Assembly (NCBI GenBank): GCA_964461295.1
Contig: CAYWTX010000096.1
Coordinates: 1 to 7,036 of the forward strand
Direction of reading: 5' to 3'
DNA: 7,036 nt
DNA from: CAYWTX01 sp964461295
Lineage (GTDB): Bacteria; Planctomycetota; Phycisphaerae; SM23-33
The notes under the pieces were generated by a model. The model was not told the origin of the DNA. It saw only the letters and a list, made by a program, of their open reading frames with translations, and made no database searches. Every line of letters starts with the position of its first letter. Positions within the stretch are counted from its first letter, which is position 1. Below, piece after piece: positions 5,125 through 7,036 of the stretch. Position numbers and translations under genes: made by a program.

Positions 5125-7036
5125 TCACTTGCCGGATGCGGCGGCCACGGCCCCGGCGGGCTCGCCGCCGGCGGCGCTGAGCAGATCAAGCAGTTCGGCG
5201 AGGTTCAGGTCGCGCGGCTTGATGGACCGGGCGAGCACGCCGTAGGAGACGTTCAACTCGACGGGCCCCAGGCCCAGCAATCTCACCTGATGGAACAGCT
5301 TAGCGAGTTGGACTACCGTGGTGCGGGCCTTTTCATGGCGGGCGTCCTTCTTCAGCCACGCCCAGAACGCCCGCGGCTCGAACTTGCCGCCGTTGGTTGC
5401 CCTGAAGTCGGCGACGGCCTTCTCCAGCAGGTCGCGGATTTCGCCCGCCCGGCTGCGGAAGAGGGGCTCGCCCTTCTCGTTGGTCGTCTTCTCCCAGTAT
5501 AGGGCCCAGTACGTGACGAGGGCCTGCCGGGCCAGGTCGCCGGGGATGCGGTCCAGCGACACCTTGTTGTCCTTGGGGTTCTGCGACTCGCCGGGGACCT
5601 TGCCTTCGGGCAGGTCGTTCATCAGCCGGGCGCCCATCAGGGCCGCCAGCAGGTCCTCGAAGGAGACCTCCTTGGTGTAGATGCCCAGGTGCCGGACGAG
5701 GTCTTCGCGCTGGCTGGCGTCCACGCCTCGGTCGAGGTTGACGTCCATCTTCTGGCTGGGCATGGCGGTGGCCAGGGCGGTGGCGATGCTGGAGGGGATG
5801 AAGCCGACCTCGCCCACGCCGTCCAGGCCCCACGTGTTGGCCCCGCCGCTGAGCGGAAGCGGCGGCGGGTTGGCCGCGTCATCCAACACGGGCGAGCCGA
5901 GCGTGCCCACGGCCACGATCGTTCCCGGGAACAGGCCCAAGCCGAACGGCGAGCCGCCGGTGGCGGCCGGGAACGGCGCGGGCAGGGCGGCGCCGTTGTA
6001 TGTCACTCCGCCGGCCCCGGGCACAACGTTCAGAACGCCCGCGATCAGGTTCATGCCCGTGTCGCCCACAACGGTTCCGTCGCCCGCGACGACCAGGGCC
6101 GGATCGCGAACGAGGAAGTCGATGGTCGTGGCGCGGATGCCCATGAATCCCGTGGCCGTGATGTCGCTGAGGTGGGCGAGGGTCATGAACGAGGCAATTC
6201 CGGCATCCCGCGAGATGACGACGCCGCCCGTGGAGAGCATCTTCTCGAGCGAACCCATGGTGAAGTTCTGGCCGGCGAAGATGAGGCTGCCGGCGCCCAC
6301 GTCGCCGACGATGGTGGCCAGGCTGGGCGTCTGGGGGCGCGCGCCGTTGGTGTTGATGGTGATGTCGCCGTAGACGGCGCCCGAGTCGGCCCGGACGGTG
6401 ACGGTGCCGGCCCCGGTGCCCAGGATGATCAGGTGGTCGGGGCGCCAGTCGTCGGCCGGTGTGATGCCGACGTTCGTCATCGCGGTCCGGTCGGTCTGGA
6501 TGCTGATGTCGCCCGCGTTGCCGGGGGGGCCGACCGTAACGCGGCTGTCCACGTCGGCCCCGATCCGCATCGACCCGCCGGTGGACTCCAACAGGATGTT
6601 GCCGCCGTTGCTGGCGATGGTCGCCGTGGTGAAGAGGTTGCCGCCGGCGACGGCGGAGAAGTTGCCGCCCGTGGTCGCGATGGCGACCGTCAGGACGCCC
6701 GCGGCGTTGACGGTGGCCGAACCGGCGTAGCGGCTGCCTCCGGCCGTGTCGGGCACGAACGCCAGCGAATCGGCGCCGGCGCCGGTATTCAGCGTCAGCG
6801 ACGCCGTCGGGTTGGCGAAGTCGACCAGCGGCACCAGGCTTGTCGCCTCGCTCAGCCGCGAGACGCCGTTGTTGACGACCGGCCCGGCGCCGACCGTCAA
6901 CACGTGGTTGACCGCACCGGCCGGCAGCGTGAACGTGCGGTTAGCGGCCGTGAGGGTGTCGGTCAGGGACTCGGTGTTGGAGTAGGTGATGACGGGGAGG
7001 GCGTCGATGGCGACCGTGCCGGCCGCGGCGCCGGTG
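5125..7036 (-). CDS. C-terminal part of a giant filamentous-haemagglutinin-like surface protein (partial)
   Basis: The frame is open to the window edge, so only the last 636 or so residues are seen; the GTG at 6903 is not a credible start. From the edge to about 5800 the protein is rich in Gly, Ala, Thr, Val and Asn, with repeated beta-strand patterns (for example NPTASLTLNTGAGADSLAFV, GGNILLESTGGSMRIGADV, GDITINTNG, GQNFTMGSLEKM). These resemble the beta-helix repeats of giant haemagglutinin-type adhesins. From about 5748 the composition changes: MDVNLDRGVDASQREDLVRH begins a charged, probably helical tail of about 208 residues, rich in Trp, Lys, Arg and Leu, ending in AVAAASGK. No autotransporter barrel, sortase, dockerin or PEP-CTERM signal is visible. 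A role in adhesion or cell-surface structure is inferred; the export route is unknown. It precedes tssA by 57 bases on the same strand, but a functional link to the T6SS is unproven. Confidence 0.7.
   Translation of the reverse strand, partial: TGAAAGTVAIDALPVITYSNTESLTDTLTAANRTFTLPAGAVNHVLTVGAGPVVNNGVSRLSEATSLVPLVDFANPTASLTLNTGAGADSLAFVPDTAGGSRYAGSATVNAAGVLTVAIATTGGNFSAVAGGNLFTTATIASNGGNILLESTGGSMRIGADVDSRVTVGPPGNAGDISIQTDRTAMTNVGITPADDWRPDHLIILGTGAGTVTVRADSGAVYGDITINTNGARPQTPSLATIVGDVGAGSLIFAGQNFTMGSLEKMLSTGGVVISRDAGIASFMTLAHLSDITATGFMGIRATTIDFLVRDPALVVAGDGTVVGDTGMNLIAGVLNVVPGAGGVTYNGAALPAPFPAATGGSPFGLGLFPGTIVAVGTLGSPVLDDAANPPPLPLSGGANTWGLDGVGEVGFIPSSIATALATAMPSQKMDVNLDRGVDASQREDLVRHLGIYTKEVSFEDLLAALMGARLMNDLPEGKVPGESQNPKDNKVSLDRIPGDLARQALVTYWALYWEKTTNEKGEPLFRSRAGEIRDLLEKAVADFRATNGGKFEPRAFWAWLKKDARHEKARTTVVQLAKLFHQVRLLGLGPVELNVSYGVLARSIKPRDLNLAELLDLLSAAGGEPAGAVAAASGK

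Noticed and set aside
4294..5502. 402-codon open frame on the plus strand
   Set aside because: It runs antisense across tssA, the gap and the end of the haemagglutinin-like gene; composition is of shadow type and no ribosome binding site is convincing.
5845..5875. GC-rich inverted repeat within the haemagglutinin-like gene
   Set aside because: It falls in codons for a Pro/Leu/Ser/Gly stretch and is explained by low-complexity coding sequence.

Overview
The window is GC-rich and holds six genes, all on the minus strand, so transcription runs from high to low coordinates. It contains the core tail-tube operon of a type VI secretion system (T6SS): tssA, tssB, tssC and two near-identical hcp genes. 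Upstream of it lies the C-terminal part of a very large surface or secreted protein of filamentous-haemagglutinin type. GC-loving codons, a giant low-complexity beta-repeat protein, REP-like palindrome clusters and this Hcp subtype (with a TGAARRRGDV loop) suggest a free-living Gram-negative bacterium. A planctomycete is the best guess by impression, but no marker gene here proves it.

Layout in transcription order: (1) 7036 to 5125, the 3' end of the haemagglutinin-like gene, open at the window edge. It has beta-repeat segments followed by a charged, probably helical tail of about 200 residues with no recognisable outer-membrane barrel. (2) 5067 to 4018, tssA, the cap/initiator protein. (3) A 123-bp gap carrying a candidate sigma-54 promoter with exact -24/-12 spacing, which would drive tssB onwards. 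(4) 3894 to 3376, tssB, and 3372 to 1870, tssC, three bases apart; they encode the contractile sheath. (5) A 203-bp gap with a perfect 10-bp hairpin and a second small hairpin just before hcp. (6) 1666 to 1184 and 1088 to 606, two 160-residue Hcp tube proteins differing at 15 positions. (7) 605 to 1, no credible gene: a long hairpin with a GNRA tetraloop follows the last hcp, then two triple-palindrome repeat units in opposite orientation.

How the genes work together: Hcp hexamers stack into the inner tube, TssB/TssC polymerise around it as the sheath, and TssA primes or caps the growing tail. Sheath contraction expels the tube. Baseplate genes (tssE, F, G, K), membrane-complex genes (tssJ, L, M), clpV and vgrG are all absent here, so they must lie elsewhere or the system is unusual. 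The regulatory layout (internal sigma-54 promoter, hairpin before hcp, duplicated hcp, strong 3' hairpin) looks suited to raising sheath and, especially, Hcp dosage relative to TssA. That is inference from sequence layout, not a demonstrated effect.
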